NCBI RefSeq assembly: GCF_014930455.1
Contig: NZ_JAAIYO010000012.1
Span: 62,001 to 126,000 of the forward strand
Source: Corallococcus soli
Lineage (GTDB): Bacteria; Myxococcota; Myxococcia; Myxococcales; Myxococcaceae
DNA: 64,000 bases
Direction: 5' to 3'
A model generated the notes under the pieces. That model was not told where the DNA came from and made no database searches. It saw only the letters and a program-made list of their open reading frames with translations. The translations under genes and the position numbers were made by a program. This document shows, piece by piece, positions 51,266 through 59,646 of this stretch; the first letter of the stretch is position 1, and each line of letters opens with the position of its first letter.

Positions 51266-51667
51266 CTACCGGGCCCAACCTTCCTGCTCCAGCAGTGCCC
51301 GGACGCGCTCGCGGACCTCGTCGCGAATCTCCCGCACGCGCTCCAATGGCTTGCCCTTCGGATCCTCCAAAGGCCAATCGCCGCGCTTCAGCCCGGGCAC
51401 GAAGGGGCACGCGTCCCCACAGCCCAGGGTGATGAGCCATTGGGCACCCTGCGCCAGCTCCTCGGTGAGGCGCTGGGGATGGGCGGATGACAGGTCGACG
51501 CCGGCCTCCGCCATCACGGTCAGGACCTCGGGATGGACACGCGCTCCCGGCTGGGTCCCCGCGGAGAGGGCCCGCGCCCTGGTCGGATCCGCCAGGAGGT
51601 TGAAGAAGGCCGCCGCCATCTGCGAACGGCCGGCGTTGTGGACGCAGGCGAAGATGACCGACGTCAT
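51266..51667 (-). CDS. Arsenate reductase of the low-molecular-weight phosphatase type
   Basis: 133 aa. ATG 51667 overlaps the TGA of the bPH2 gene by 4 bp. The family P-loop is at the N-terminus (CVHNAGRSQMAAAFFN, the CX5R nucleophile site), followed by ALSAGTQPG, VMAEAGVDLSS, LITLGCGDACPFVPG (the Cys pair used for thioredoxin recycling) and DWPLEDPKGK. It most resembles thioredoxin-coupled ArsC, which reduces arsenate to arsenite; a protein-tyrosine phosphatase role is less likely given those cysteines. Coupling to membrane PH-domain genes is unusual. No arsenic efflux gene or ArsR is in view. Confidence 0.9.
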   Translation of the reverse strand: MTSVIFACVHNAGRSQMAAAFFNLLADPTRARALSAGTQPGARVHPEVLTVMAEAGVDLSSAHPQRLTEELAQGAQWLITLGCGDACPFVPGLKRGDWPLEDPKGKPLERVREIRDEVRERVRALLEQEGWAR

Positions 51668-53217
51668 GGTGACGACTCCTGGGATGGCAGGCGGAGGCCC
51701 GCGCGCTTCGGGACGCGGCGGGCCGGGAGCAGGTCGATGAGTGACTGCGCTTCGTCCCAGCCCACGCTCGGCAGCTCGACGTACGAGCCCGCGACGTCGA
51801 TCCTCACGTGCCCGATGCCGTAGCCGCGCTCCAGCGGGCCCTGTCGCGCGCGGACGGACTGGATGCGCGCGCGCTGGACCACCGTGGTGCGCCTGCGCCA
51901 GAAGCCCTGTCGCACCACCACCAGCGCGTCGGTGATGAGCCAGCCCTGGAAGCGCCAGTCGAACCACGCGGCCAGGAGCTGCGCGGGCACCAGGCCCCAG
52001 GCGAGCGCCCCCCACGGGCCCCAGAACCACGTCGCGGGCGCGGCCACGAGCACGCCCAGGCCCACCGCGCGGATGCGCGCACGCAACAGCGCCTTCGGAT
52101 GCGCGGGCTTGAGGGGCAGGGCGTCGATGGCGTCCGGCAGCTCCGGAACGAACTCGCGCAGCAGGCCGGGCATGCTCGCGGTGGGCACCACGGGCACCAG
52201 CAGCTCCGCGCGCTCCGTGGCCTCCTTGCCGGCCCGGACACCCGCCGTCTCCACCTCCACCGAGCCGAAGCCCAGCGCGCGCCGCAGCAGGGGCTCATCC
52301 AGCACCACCTGCTGGATGCGCGCCCGCCGCACCGTGACCTGCCGGCGCGTAATGAGGCCGCCCACCGCGCGCAGGTGCGTGCCGGTGTCCACCAGCCGGA
52401 AGCCGTGGAAGCGCAGCACCGCGCGGGCGCCGCTCACCACCCACAGGCCGAACAGCCCCGCGAGCGCCGCCACCGTCGCGGCCAGCCAGCCCATGCCGGG
52501 CGCCGCCACCGCCTCCCAGTGCGACTCCATCCACGGGAGCAGCAGCTTGTGGAAGGTCTCGGTGATCTCATGCAGGGCGCCCATCACCACCGCGAGCACG
52601 CCCACCCCCAGCGCGGTCGCGCCGTAGAGCAGCAGCGCGCCCAGCCGGGCCTCGGAGAGCACCCGCTCGCCCGGCGCGGCGTCGCCCGGCGCCGGGAGGA
52701 GCCCCGCCTGACCTTCGCCGCGCACCACCTGGAGCGCGTCGATCAGCGCCTGTGCGTCCTCCGGTGTCAGGCCTCGCAAGTGGCCGTCCGCCTTGCCCCC
52801 GGAGGCCGTCTCCACCTTCACCTCCACGAGCCCGAGCAGCTTCGACACGAACGGCTGGAGCACCTCCGTGTTCTGCACCCGCGCCGCCTCGATGAAGCGC
52901 GAGGTGCGCGTGAAGATGCCGGAGCGGATCTCCAACTGGGCGCCGTCCAGGCGGTAGCTCAGCGTGGCCACCTCGTAGAGCCCGACGGCGAGCATCAACA
53001 GCGCCAGACCCACCACGATGACCCAGAGCACGGCGGGCAGGCCGCGCTCGCCCGCGAAGTACGTGGGCAGCAGCGCGCCCAGGAGCATGCGCCCCACCAT
53101 CCCCGTGAGGGGCACCAGCGCCGCCAGCGGCGCCTTGGGACTCAGCCGCTTCCAGGCAACTTCTCCCGCTGCGACGGGCAGGGCCTCCGCGGACGCGGTC
53201 ACGTGCTCAGACGACAT
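51664..53217 (-). CDS. YdbT-like membrane protein with three bPH2 domains
   Basis: 517 aa. Three bacterial PH-like (bPH_2) domains alternate with pairs of membrane helices: ~75-150 (YRLDGAQLEIRSGIFTRTSRFIEAARVQNTEV), ~275-350 (FRLVDTGTHLRAVGGLITRRQVTVRRARIQQVV) and ~430-500 (ITDALVVVRQGFWRRRTTVVQRARIQSV). This is the YdbT architecture. The start overlaps the end of the smaller YdbS-like gene by 11 bp, matching the ydbS-ydbT pairs of other bacteria. The family is linked loosely to envelope stress and bacteriocin resistance; its molecular role is not established. Confidence 0.88.
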   Translation of the reverse strand: MSSEHVTASAEALPVAAGEVAWKRLSPKAPLAALVPLTGMVGRMLLGALLPTYFAGERGLPAVLWVIVVGLALLMLAVGLYEVATLSYRLDGAQLEIRSGIFTRTSRFIEAARVQNTEVLQPFVSKLLGLVEVKVETASGGKADGHLRGLTPEDAQALIDALQVVRGEGQAGLLPAPGDAAPGERVLSEARLGALLLYGATALGVGVLAVVMGALHEITETFHKLLLPWMESHWEAVAAPGMGWLAATVAALAGLFGLWVVSGARAVLRFHGFRLVDTGTHLRAVGGLITRRQVTVRRARIQQVVLDEPLLRRALGFGSVEVETAGVRAGKEATERAELLVPVVPTASMPGLLREFVPELPDAIDALPLKPAHPKALLRARIRAVGLGVLVAAPATWFWGPWGALAWGLVPAQLLAAWFDWRFQGWLITDALVVVRQGFWRRRTTVVQRARIQSVRARQGPLERGYGIGHVRIDVAGSYVELPSVGWDEAQSLIDLLPARRVPKRAGLRLPSQESSP

Positions 53218-53692
53218 CGTCCGCCTCGCGCCGCACCAGCTTCTCGCGCAGCGCCTCCGCTGTCTCCCGGGCCAGGCCCGGAATCTCTCCGTCCGCGCCG
53301 CTGCCCGCGGCGGTGAAGATCTGGAGGCGCGCCAGTCCCAGGGAGCGCTCGATGGGGCCCTGGTGGACGTCCACGTGCTGGATGCGGCCCGCGGGGATGG
53401 ACACCACCTGGTGCATCAGCACGCCGTGGGAGATGACCAGATCATGCTCGCGCAGCGCCCAGCCCCACCGCTCATGCGCGCGTTGCGGATACCACGCCGT
53501 CAGCACGCTCAGCCCCAGCACGACCGCGCACGGCAGCAGGAAGGGCCAGTGCTCCACGCCCGAGAACGACAGCATCAGGGCCACGCCGAAGGCCACGGCT
53601 CCGTACACCCCGATGCGCAGCAGCGCCCGGATGCGGAACAACGTGAGCGCTCCGCGAGGGAGGCGTTCCAGCGTCGGCAGGGGAGCGGTCAT
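53207..53692 (-). CDS. YdbS-like bPH2 membrane protein
   Basis: 161 aa, ATG 53692 with GGAGGA 8 bp upstream; the open frame before it lacks a better start. Two membrane helices (~28-72) are followed by one bPH2 domain (LREHDLVISHGVLMHQVVSIPAGRIQHVDVHQGPIERSLGLARL in pattern). It ends in a charged helix. It partners the three-domain protein downstream, with which it overlaps by 11 bp. Confidence 0.88.
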   Translation of the reverse strand: MTAPLPTLERLPRGALTLFRIRALLRIGVYGAVAFGVALMLSFSGVEHWPFLLPCAVVLGLSVLTAWYPQRAHERWGWALREHDLVISHGVLMHQVVSIPAGRIQHVDVHQGPIERSLGLARLQIFTAAGSGADGEIPGLARETAEALREKLVRREADDVV

Positions 53693-53821
53693 GGGCGATT
53701 CCTCCGGGGACTCCCCGAATGTACCGCCATCCAACCCCTCCCGCTGGAACTTGACTGTAAAACTGAACGGGGCTTCAGGTTCTTCCTGCTTGCTGAAAAA
53801 GAGGGGCGCCGCGCCGTCCCG

Positions 53822-54124
53822 TCACGGGGCCTGCGCGGCTTCCGAGCCAGCGGAGAGCACCCGCCCCAGCTCCTCGATCGTGATGGAGAGGACCACGGTG
53901 TCGCTCACCGAGTGGATCCATCGCGTGGGCACGTCAGCCCGGCCCGCGTGGAAGTAGTTCCAATACACCCCCAGCTGCTCGGAGCTCTCCGAGGCCAGCT
54001 TCACCTGGAGCGATTCGACCTTCCAGGTCTCGTCGTTGATCGTCAGGGTCTCCACGGTCCCCAGCTTCTGTCCTCCCGCCGCGACGACCGTGCGGCCCTG
54101 GGCGACGCTCTCCGCAAAGCGCAT
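53822..54124 (-). CDS. Small PRC-barrel-like protein
   Basis: 100 aa. ATG 54124 is preferred to ATG 54148 because AAAGGAG lies 7 bp upstream of it. It begins MRFAESVAQGRTVVAAGGQKLGTVETLTINDETWKVES in outline, a beta-rich module typical of PRC-barrel proteins (xVxxxxGxxLGxVxxL). These bind other proteins or RNA. Function here is unknown. It lies 20 bp after the desaturase gene and is probably co-transcribed with it. Confidence 0.72.
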   Translation of the reverse strand: MRFAESVAQGRTVVAAGGQKLGTVETLTINDETWKVESLQVKLASESSEQLGVYWNYFHAGRADVPTRWIHSVSDTVVLSITIEELGRVLSAGSEAAQAP

Positions 54125-54144
54125 GTGCCAGCTCCTTTCCTCAC

Positions 54145-54972
54145 TCACAAGGATGGGGATGCCGCGAGCGCTCCGCCGCTGTTCTCACGGCTTCCCAGCT
54201 GGGTCCGTGTGGCTTGCCTGCCCTGCGGCGCCTGCTCGATGCGGATGAGCTTCAACCGGGCGAGCAGGCGCATCACCTGCCAGGTGGGGTCCAACTCGAA
54301 GCGCTTCGCCGCGAAGTCGGGGCTCGCTGGCCGGGCGTGGTGGTTGTTCTGGAACAGCTCGCCCATGCACAGCACGTCCACGGGCAGCGTGTTGCGGGAC
54401 GCGTCCCGGCTGGCGAAGTTGCGGTAGCCGTAGCGGTGTCCGCACCAGTTGACGATGGCGCCGTGCACCGGCCCCATCACGAAGTGCATGGGCAGCAGCG
54501 CCCAGTGCCACGGGCGCGTCGCGAAGCGCTTGTAGAACAAGGTGTAGAGCGCGCCGAAGGCGATGCGCGTGGGCCATTGGTTGAAGACCCGGTCCACGGC
54601 GGGCCACTCGGGGTAGCCCCCGAGGAAGCGCGGCTCGGAGGCGATGCGGCCGGTGAGCAGGCCCGCGTAGCGGCGCGCCGTGTGGAGCATCATGCGGAGC
54701 GGGTTCTTCTGGTGCACGGGCGAGTGCGGATCGCGTTCGGTGTCCGCGTAGGCGTGGTGCTCGCGGTGCAGGATGGCGTAGGCCCTGGGGTCCAGGTAGC
54801 TCGACCCCTGGATCAGGGCCGTTGACAGGTGCAGGGCCCGCTCGGTGCGCGGCCCCGCCGTGAACATGCGGTGCGCGGCGTACCGGTGCTGGAAGAGGCT
54901 CTGGAAGAGCACGCTCAGCGACCAGTGGGAGGCGAAGAAGAAGGGAACCATGCGGAAAGAACCTCTCCGCAT
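54145..54972 (-). CDS. Acyl-CoA/acyl-lipid delta-9-type fatty acid desaturase
   Basis: 275 aa, ATG 54972 (ATG 54951 is also possible). It carries the three His boxes of membrane diiron desaturases: HRYAAHR (~30), HREHHAYAD (~69) and NNHHARP (~218), plus HxxGH-type NWCGHRYG. Hydrophobic segments flank them. It inserts a double bond in a membrane fatty acid with O2. It is slightly short at the N-terminus compared with the usual ~300-320 aa, but all iron ligands are present. Confidence 0.92.
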   Translation of the reverse strand: MRRGSFRMVPFFFASHWSLSVLFQSLFQHRYAAHRMFTAGPRTERALHLSTALIQGSSYLDPRAYAILHREHHAYADTERDPHSPVHQKNPLRMMLHTARRYAGLLTGRIASEPRFLGGYPEWPAVDRVFNQWPTRIAFGALYTLFYKRFATRPWHWALLPMHFVMGPVHGAIVNWCGHRYGYRNFASRDASRNTLPVDVLCMGELFQNNHHARPASPDFAAKRFELDPTWQVMRLLARLKLIRIEQAPQGRQATRTQLGSRENSGGALAASPSL

Positions 54973-55137
54973 GTCAGCCCCCTGTCAGGCCCGGCCCGAA
55001 ACCGCCGCGCCTCGCCCTCCGGGCACGGCCGCCGCGAGGCGCCCCGTCTGCCGGGCGCCAGCCTGGAGCGGCGGGGAGGCCGCGCGTCCGGGGGGCGGGC
55101 GGCCTGAAGCAGCGTGCGCGCGTGGCCCTTCCCCGGC

Positions 55138-56616
55138 TCAGCCCCGGCGGGCCCCGGCGGGCTCCGCGCGAGGTGGCGCGTTCACGTCGATGCCGTCGCG
55201 GCGCAGCTCGTCTGACTGTGCGAGCTGGGCCTGCGTTCCCGGCGGCAGCGTGTACCAGCCGGGATCGCCTTCGCCGTCCAGCCGCGCCCGGACCTTGAGC
55301 AGGGTGAACATGCCGCCCATGGTGATCTCGTCGTAGGGCCCCTTGCCGCCCACCATGGCGATGGAGTTCGCGGGCACGGGCATGTGGTGCATGCCGCCCA
55401 TGTCCCCCATGCCCGTCTGGCCCATGGTCATGTAGCCGGGCAGCAGCGGGCGCACCTTCGCATCCAGGCCCCCGGGCTTCACGCCGATGAGGTTGGGCAG
55501 GTCGTGGCCCATCTGGTTCATCACGTGGTGGGTCATGTGGCAGTGCATGGCCCAGTCGCCGGGTTCGTCCGCGACGAACTCGATGGTGCGCGTGCTGCCG
55601 GTGGGCACCAGCACCGTCGTCTCCGGCCACTGCGCGCTGTCGGGGATGCGGCCTCCGTCCGTCTCGGTGATGCGGAACTGGTAGCCGTGCAGGTGGATGG
55701 GGTGGTGGTCCATCGCGCTCAGGTTGCCGAAGCGGATGCGCACGCGCTCGCCCTGACGCACGACGAGCGGCTCCGTGCCGGGGAACGCCTTCGCGTTCAT
55801 CGTCAGGACGTTGAAGTCCGTCATCTCGTTGGGGTCCGGGCGGTTGGTGCCCGGGTCGATGCGCCACTCGTGCAACATGATGGCGAAGTCGCGGTCCACG
55901 CGCGGGCCCACCGGCTTGCGCGGGTGGATGACGAACAGGCCCACCATGCCCAGCGCCATCTGGGTCATCTCGTCGTGGTGCGAGTGGTACATGCCCGTGC
56001 CCGACTGGCGCACCGTGAACTCGTAGCGGTAGGTCTCCCCCGGGGCGATGGCCTTCTGGTTGAGGCCGCCCACGCCGTCCATGCCGTTGGGCAGGAGGAG
56101 GCCGTGCCAGTGCACGGTGGTGTGCGCGGGCAGCCGGTTGGTGACGTAGAAGCGGACGCGGTCGCCCTCCACCACCTCGATGGTGGGGCCGTGCACCTGG
56201 CCGTTGTAGCCCCAGCAGGTGGCCTTGAGGCCGGGCGCGAACTCGTGCTCCACCTCCTGCGCCACCAGGTGGAACACCTTCACGCCGCCCACGTCCTTCC
56301 ACGGCAGCTTCGTGCCGTTGGGCACCACGATGGGTTGATAGTCCCGTCCCGCCCGTCCGGGCGGCAGGTGCGTCTGGCGTGCGACGCGGCCTCCGGTGGC
56401 CGCCGCGGAGTGCTCACGTGGGGCCTTGGCGCCGGGCACGTCGGATTGGGCCCGGGCCTCGCGGCCCTGCATCAGCAGGGCCCCGGTGGCCAGCGTGGCG
56501 CCCGTGCGTGCGAGGAGGCTTCGGCGGGTAAGTGAGGGAGCGGGCTGCTCGGTGGGGGCCTGGGACTCCGTGTCCTCGGGCGCCCGCGGCGCTTCGTCAG
56601 TGGGCGTGGTGCTCAT
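55138..56616 (-). CDS. Tat-exported multicopper oxidase (CopA/CumA type)
   Basis: 492 aa, ATG 56616, overlapping the end of the TolC-like gene by 20 bp. It has a twin-arginine signal (LTRRSLLARTGATL, ~30-43). The copper motifs are HWHG, YHSHHDEM, HPIHLHG and HCHMTHHVMNQM, i.e. all four binding blocks, with a Met ligand near the type 1 site. A Met/His-rich stretch (MTMGQTGMGDMGGMHHM) near 435 is typical of copper-tolerance oxidases. It probably oxidises Cu(I) in the periplasm. The neighbours (CorE-like sigma, TolC-type protein) support a copper-resistance role. Confidence 0.94.
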   Translation of the reverse strand: MSTTPTDEAPRAPEDTESQAPTEQPAPSLTRRSLLARTGATLATGALLMQGREARAQSDVPGAKAPREHSAAATGGRVARQTHLPPGRAGRDYQPIVVPNGTKLPWKDVGGVKVFHLVAQEVEHEFAPGLKATCWGYNGQVHGPTIEVVEGDRVRFYVTNRLPAHTTVHWHGLLLPNGMDGVGGLNQKAIAPGETYRYEFTVRQSGTGMYHSHHDEMTQMALGMVGLFVIHPRKPVGPRVDRDFAIMLHEWRIDPGTNRPDPNEMTDFNVLTMNAKAFPGTEPLVVRQGERVRIRFGNLSAMDHHPIHLHGYQFRITETDGGRIPDSAQWPETTVLVPTGSTRTIEFVADEPGDWAMHCHMTHHVMNQMGHDLPNLIGVKPGGLDAKVRPLLPGYMTMGQTGMGDMGGMHHMPVPANSIAMVGGKGPYDEITMGGMFTLLKVRARLDGEGDPGWYTLPPGTQAQLAQSDELRRDGIDVNAPPRAEPAGARRG

Positions 56617-58036
56617 GGGTGGGTTCCGGGGAAGGGGGCAGGGGAGGCGTGGTGGGAGGAGGCGTGGCGGCAGGAGGCGCGGCGGCCTTGGGGAGGCGTC
56701 CTCCCACGAGGCGCTCCAGGTCGGCGCGGGTGGACCAGTAGTCGCGGACGGCTTCCAGGTAGGCGCGCCAGGCTTCCACCTGTTCGCGTCGGGCGATGAG
56801 GAGCACCGGCAGGCCGATCTGCATCGCGTTGTACTGGCGCTGTGACTCATCGACGATGGTGGCGCGCAGCGGGAGCACGACCTTGTGGTAGCGCTCCGCC
56901 ATGTTCCGGAGCGTCACCAGCCGGGCCATCGCGGCGCGCACCTCCGAGCGGGCGTTCACGGACAGCTCCGTCAGCCGGTTCTCGCCCTGGCGGTACTGGG
57001 CCTCCAGCCGCGCGATGAGGGCTTGTCTCTGGTCGAAGATGGGCAGCTCCAGCGACAGCGTGGGGCCCAGGAGGCGGGGGCCGTTCGCGTCGCGGTGCGT
57101 GTGCACGCCCACCTCCACGCGGCCGAAGAAGCGCGTGCTGCGCGCCAGCTCCAGCGCGTTCCACAGCAGCGAGGCCTGCTTGCGGGCCGCGTCGATGTCC
57201 AGCCGCTGCCGGATGGCGAGCGTCTCCAGGCGCTCCAGCGACGTCTCCGACGCTGGCACCTCCGGCAGCTTCTCCGTCAGCGTCCACTGGACCCGGGGGC
57301 CGAACAGGCCCATCAGCCGGTTGAGGTGTTCGCGGGCCTCGAACAGCGCCAGCTCATCCTGGGCGAGTTCCAACCGGGCCTGCTCCAGCGCCGCCTGTTC
57401 GGTGGCGAGCGCCAGCACCGTGACGTTGCCTGCGGTGCGCTGCCGGGCCGCGAGGTCCGCCGCGGCATCGGCGGCCAGGAGCACCTCGCGGCGCAGGGCG
57501 ACGAGCTGCTGGCGCGCCTGGACCTCGGTGAACGTCTGACGGACCTCCGCGGTGGTGACCAGGGCCTCGTGCGCGACGCGCAGCGTGTCCGCGATGAACT
57601 GCTCCTTCGCCACGCGCTTGCGCAGGGGCAGCGTGAAGAGGTCCACGAAGCTCTGGGTGATGGAGAACTCCGATTCCGTGTTGCCGTCGGAGGACAGCGG
57701 AAAGCCGACGCTCCCGCTGAACGAAGGGTTGGTCAGCAGCCCGGCCTGCACCATGTCCGCCTGGGACACGCCCAGCTCCTCATAAGTGCCCTGGAGGGCC
57801 GGGTTGTTGAGCAACGCCACCTCCACCGCGCGATCCGACGTGAGGGCTCCGGCGAGCAGCGCATCCAGGTGCTGTTGCACCTGGGCGTCCTCCGGGGTGC
57901 CCTGGTTCCAGCGGGTCTTCAGGCCCGTGCGCTCCTCCACGAGCGCCGCCACCTCCGAGTGCCCGCGCTCCTTGCGCACGGAGGCGCAGCCACCCAGGAA
58001 GAAGACCGCGAGGAGGCAGGGGTATTTCCAGTGCAC
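56597..58036 (-). CDS. TolC-family outer-membrane lipoprotein
   Basis: 479 aa. GTG 58036 starts VHWKYPCLLAVFFLGGCAS, a signal peptide with lipobox LGGC (Cys ~17); no better start exists. Two outer-membrane-efflux-type repeats follow, with long coiled-coil helices (AEVRQTFTEVQARQQLVALRREVL; RSEVRAAMARLVTLRNMAERYHKVVLPLRATI in outline). The C-terminus is Pro-rich and ends in His (EPTHEHHAH). No RND or ABC pump is adjacent. In copper loci, such proteins (CusC- or CopB-like roles) accompany multicopper oxidases. Confidence 0.9.
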   Translation of the reverse strand: MHWKYPCLLAVFFLGGCASVRKERGHSEVAALVEERTGLKTRWNQGTPEDAQVQQHLDALLAGALTSDRAVEVALLNNPALQGTYEELGVSQADMVQAGLLTNPSFSGSVGFPLSSDGNTESEFSITQSFVDLFTLPLRKRVAKEQFIADTLRVAHEALVTTAEVRQTFTEVQARQQLVALRREVLLAADAAADLAARQRTAGNVTVLALATEQAALEQARLELAQDELALFEAREHLNRLMGLFGPRVQWTLTEKLPEVPASETSLERLETLAIRQRLDIDAARKQASLLWNALELARSTRFFGRVEVGVHTHRDANGPRLLGPTLSLELPIFDQRQALIARLEAQYRQGENRLTELSVNARSEVRAAMARLVTLRNMAERYHKVVLPLRATIVDESQRQYNAMQIGLPVLLIARREQVEAWRAYLEAVRDYWSTRADLERLVGGRLPKAAAPPAATPPPTTPPLPPSPEPTHEHHAH

Positions 58037-58197
58037 ACGAGACCTCGGAACAGGGCGTGCCTGAACGGCAAGCCAGGATGCGAACCGCTGTCGAGCAAGG
58101 GACGGGCCAGGACGTTGGCCAGCGCAAACCCACGGAACGACGGTGTTCGGGGCCGTACGCAGCCGCTGTCTCCGAGGGCAGGGTGTGACCGTGGACG

Positions 58198-58842
58198 TCA
58201 CACTGTGATGACCGGAGCCGTGGGGGACGCGAGTCGTCCCACGCCCGGGACGAAGCGGCCCACGCGCTCCGCGTAGCGCTCGTAGGCGTTGCCGTGCAGG
58301 CGGAGCAGGTGCTCTTCCTCCAGCCGCACCTGGAGCGAGACGAGCAGCACGTAGTCGAGCCAGCCCATCACCGTCCAGGCGCTCGGCGTGGCGAGCGTCA
58401 CGCCTGTCACCACGGTGAGCATGCCGCTGAAGATGGGATTGCGCACGATGCCGAAGAGGCCCCCTGTCACCAGCTCCGTGCGCTCGGAGTCGATGCCGAT
58501 GCGCCACGAGGCGCCCATCTGTACCTGGGCGCGCACCGTGACGAAGAAGCCGACGGCCACCAACGCCCAGCCGCTCCACCGAATGGCATCGGGGACATGC
58601 CAGAGCGCCAGGGCCTGCTCGCCGAGCGCGAGGTGGGCTCCACTCCAGAGCACGATGGCGAGCATGAACAGCGCCATGCCCACCCCGATGATGCGTTGGA
58701 GTGGCGGTCCCGAACGGTGCAGCACCAGCGCGGGCCGCCCCGTGCGCCTGCGCAGGCGCACGGAGGGAAGGACCAGGGCGAAGAGCAGGAAGGCGAGGGT
58801 GGTGAGGGGCAGGGCCGGTCGGGTGAAGGCTGCGATGTCCAT
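58198..58842 (-). CDS. ICMT-like membrane methyltransferase
   Basis: 214 aa, ATG 58842. About five membrane helices. The C-terminal half has the isoprenylcysteine carboxyl methyltransferase / PEMT signature: GLFGIVRNPIFSGML, then VRLEEEHLLRLHGNAYERYAERVGRFVPGV (the E-E and Y-R-F of the SAM/active site). Bacterial members have mostly unknown substrates. It lies 86 bp after the CorE-like sigma gene and 161 bp before the TolC-type gene, so it may be part of the copper regulon. Confidence 0.88.
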   Translation of the reverse strand: MDIAAFTRPALPLTTLAFLLFALVLPSVRLRRRTGRPALVLHRSGPPLQRIIGVGMALFMLAIVLWSGAHLALGEQALALWHVPDAIRWSGWALVAVGFFVTVRAQVQMGASWRIGIDSERTELVTGGLFGIVRNPIFSGMLTVVTGVTLATPSAWTVMGWLDYVLLVSLQVRLEEEHLLRLHGNAYERYAERVGRFVPGVGRLASPTAPVITV

Positions 58843-58928
58843 GGAGGTCTCGTGAGGAAGGGAGCGGCGTCGCCGTCCCTGTTTCCCCAGGCTGACGCCC
58901 GGACCCGCGCGGCCTTACAGCTGCATTT

Positions 58929-59474
58929 TCAGGAGGGCGAGCAGGCGCAGTCCACGCACCCCTCCGCGCAGCAGTGGCCGCAGAGGTCCACCAGCTGTCT
59001 TCCCAGGGCCTGCCGGGCACGGTGCAGTCGCACGGCGGCGTTGTTGGCGGAGATGCCGGCCTCCTGGGCGAACGCGGCGACTGTCACACCCTCCAGGTCA
59101 ACGCGGCGCACGGCCTGGGCGTATTCGGGCTTGAGCGTCGCGGCGAGCCCCGCCACGCAGCCGCACACGGTCGCCTCCAGGGCGGGATCGTCCTCCGTGG
59201 ACAGTGGCTGCTCGCGGCCCAGTGATTCCAGCGCCGAGGATTCGCGCCGCGCGCGTCGGTGTGCGTCGATCAGGGCATTGCGCAGCAGCCGGTAGAACCA
59301 GGCCACCGCGCTCTGCTCTTCGCGCAGCGCTCCGCCCTGCTCCATGCCCTTGACGAAGGCGGCCTGTAACACCTCGCGGGCCGCTTCCTGGCTTCCCATG
59401 CGCGGCGTGAGGAACGTGAGGAAGGCATGGTGGTGGCGCAGCAGGGTTTCGAGCGCTTCGGGTGACAGGCTCAT
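58929..59474 (-). CDS. CorE-like ECF sigma factor with Cys-rich tail
   Basis: 181 aa. Region 2 (~10-80: AAREVLQAAFVKGM, AVAWFYRLLRNALIDAHRR) and region 4 (~110-165: LKPEYAQAVRRVDLEGVTVAAFAQEAGISANNAAVRLHRARQAL in outline). The C-terminal tail CGHCCAEGCVDCACS contains six Cys in 15 residues. CorE-type sigma factors of Myxococcus have such a Cys-rich domain that senses copper directly, without an anti-sigma factor. No anti-sigma gene adjoins this one, in keeping with that mode. The genes downstream (TolC-type, multicopper oxidase) are plausible targets. Confidence 0.92.
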   Translation of the reverse strand: MSLSPEALETLLRHHHAFLTFLTPRMGSQEAAREVLQAAFVKGMEQGGALREEQSAVAWFYRLLRNALIDAHRRARRESSALESLGREQPLSTEDDPALEATVCGCVAGLAATLKPEYAQAVRRVDLEGVTVAAFAQEAGISANNAAVRLHRARQALGRQLVDLCGHCCAEGCVDCACSPS

Positions 59475-59646
59475 GCGGCGGCCTTGCGTGTCGTGCTGCG
59501 TCCCTGGATTCCGTGCCCGACCATGACCCCGAAATAGCCCGTGGATCGCGGAAGGTGCAACGCTCCATCGTGAGGCATCGCCTTGTCAGGGCAGGGTGGA
59601 TGCAGCCATGCCGCCTGCCTCCAATAGAAATGGCCGGGAGTGGAAG

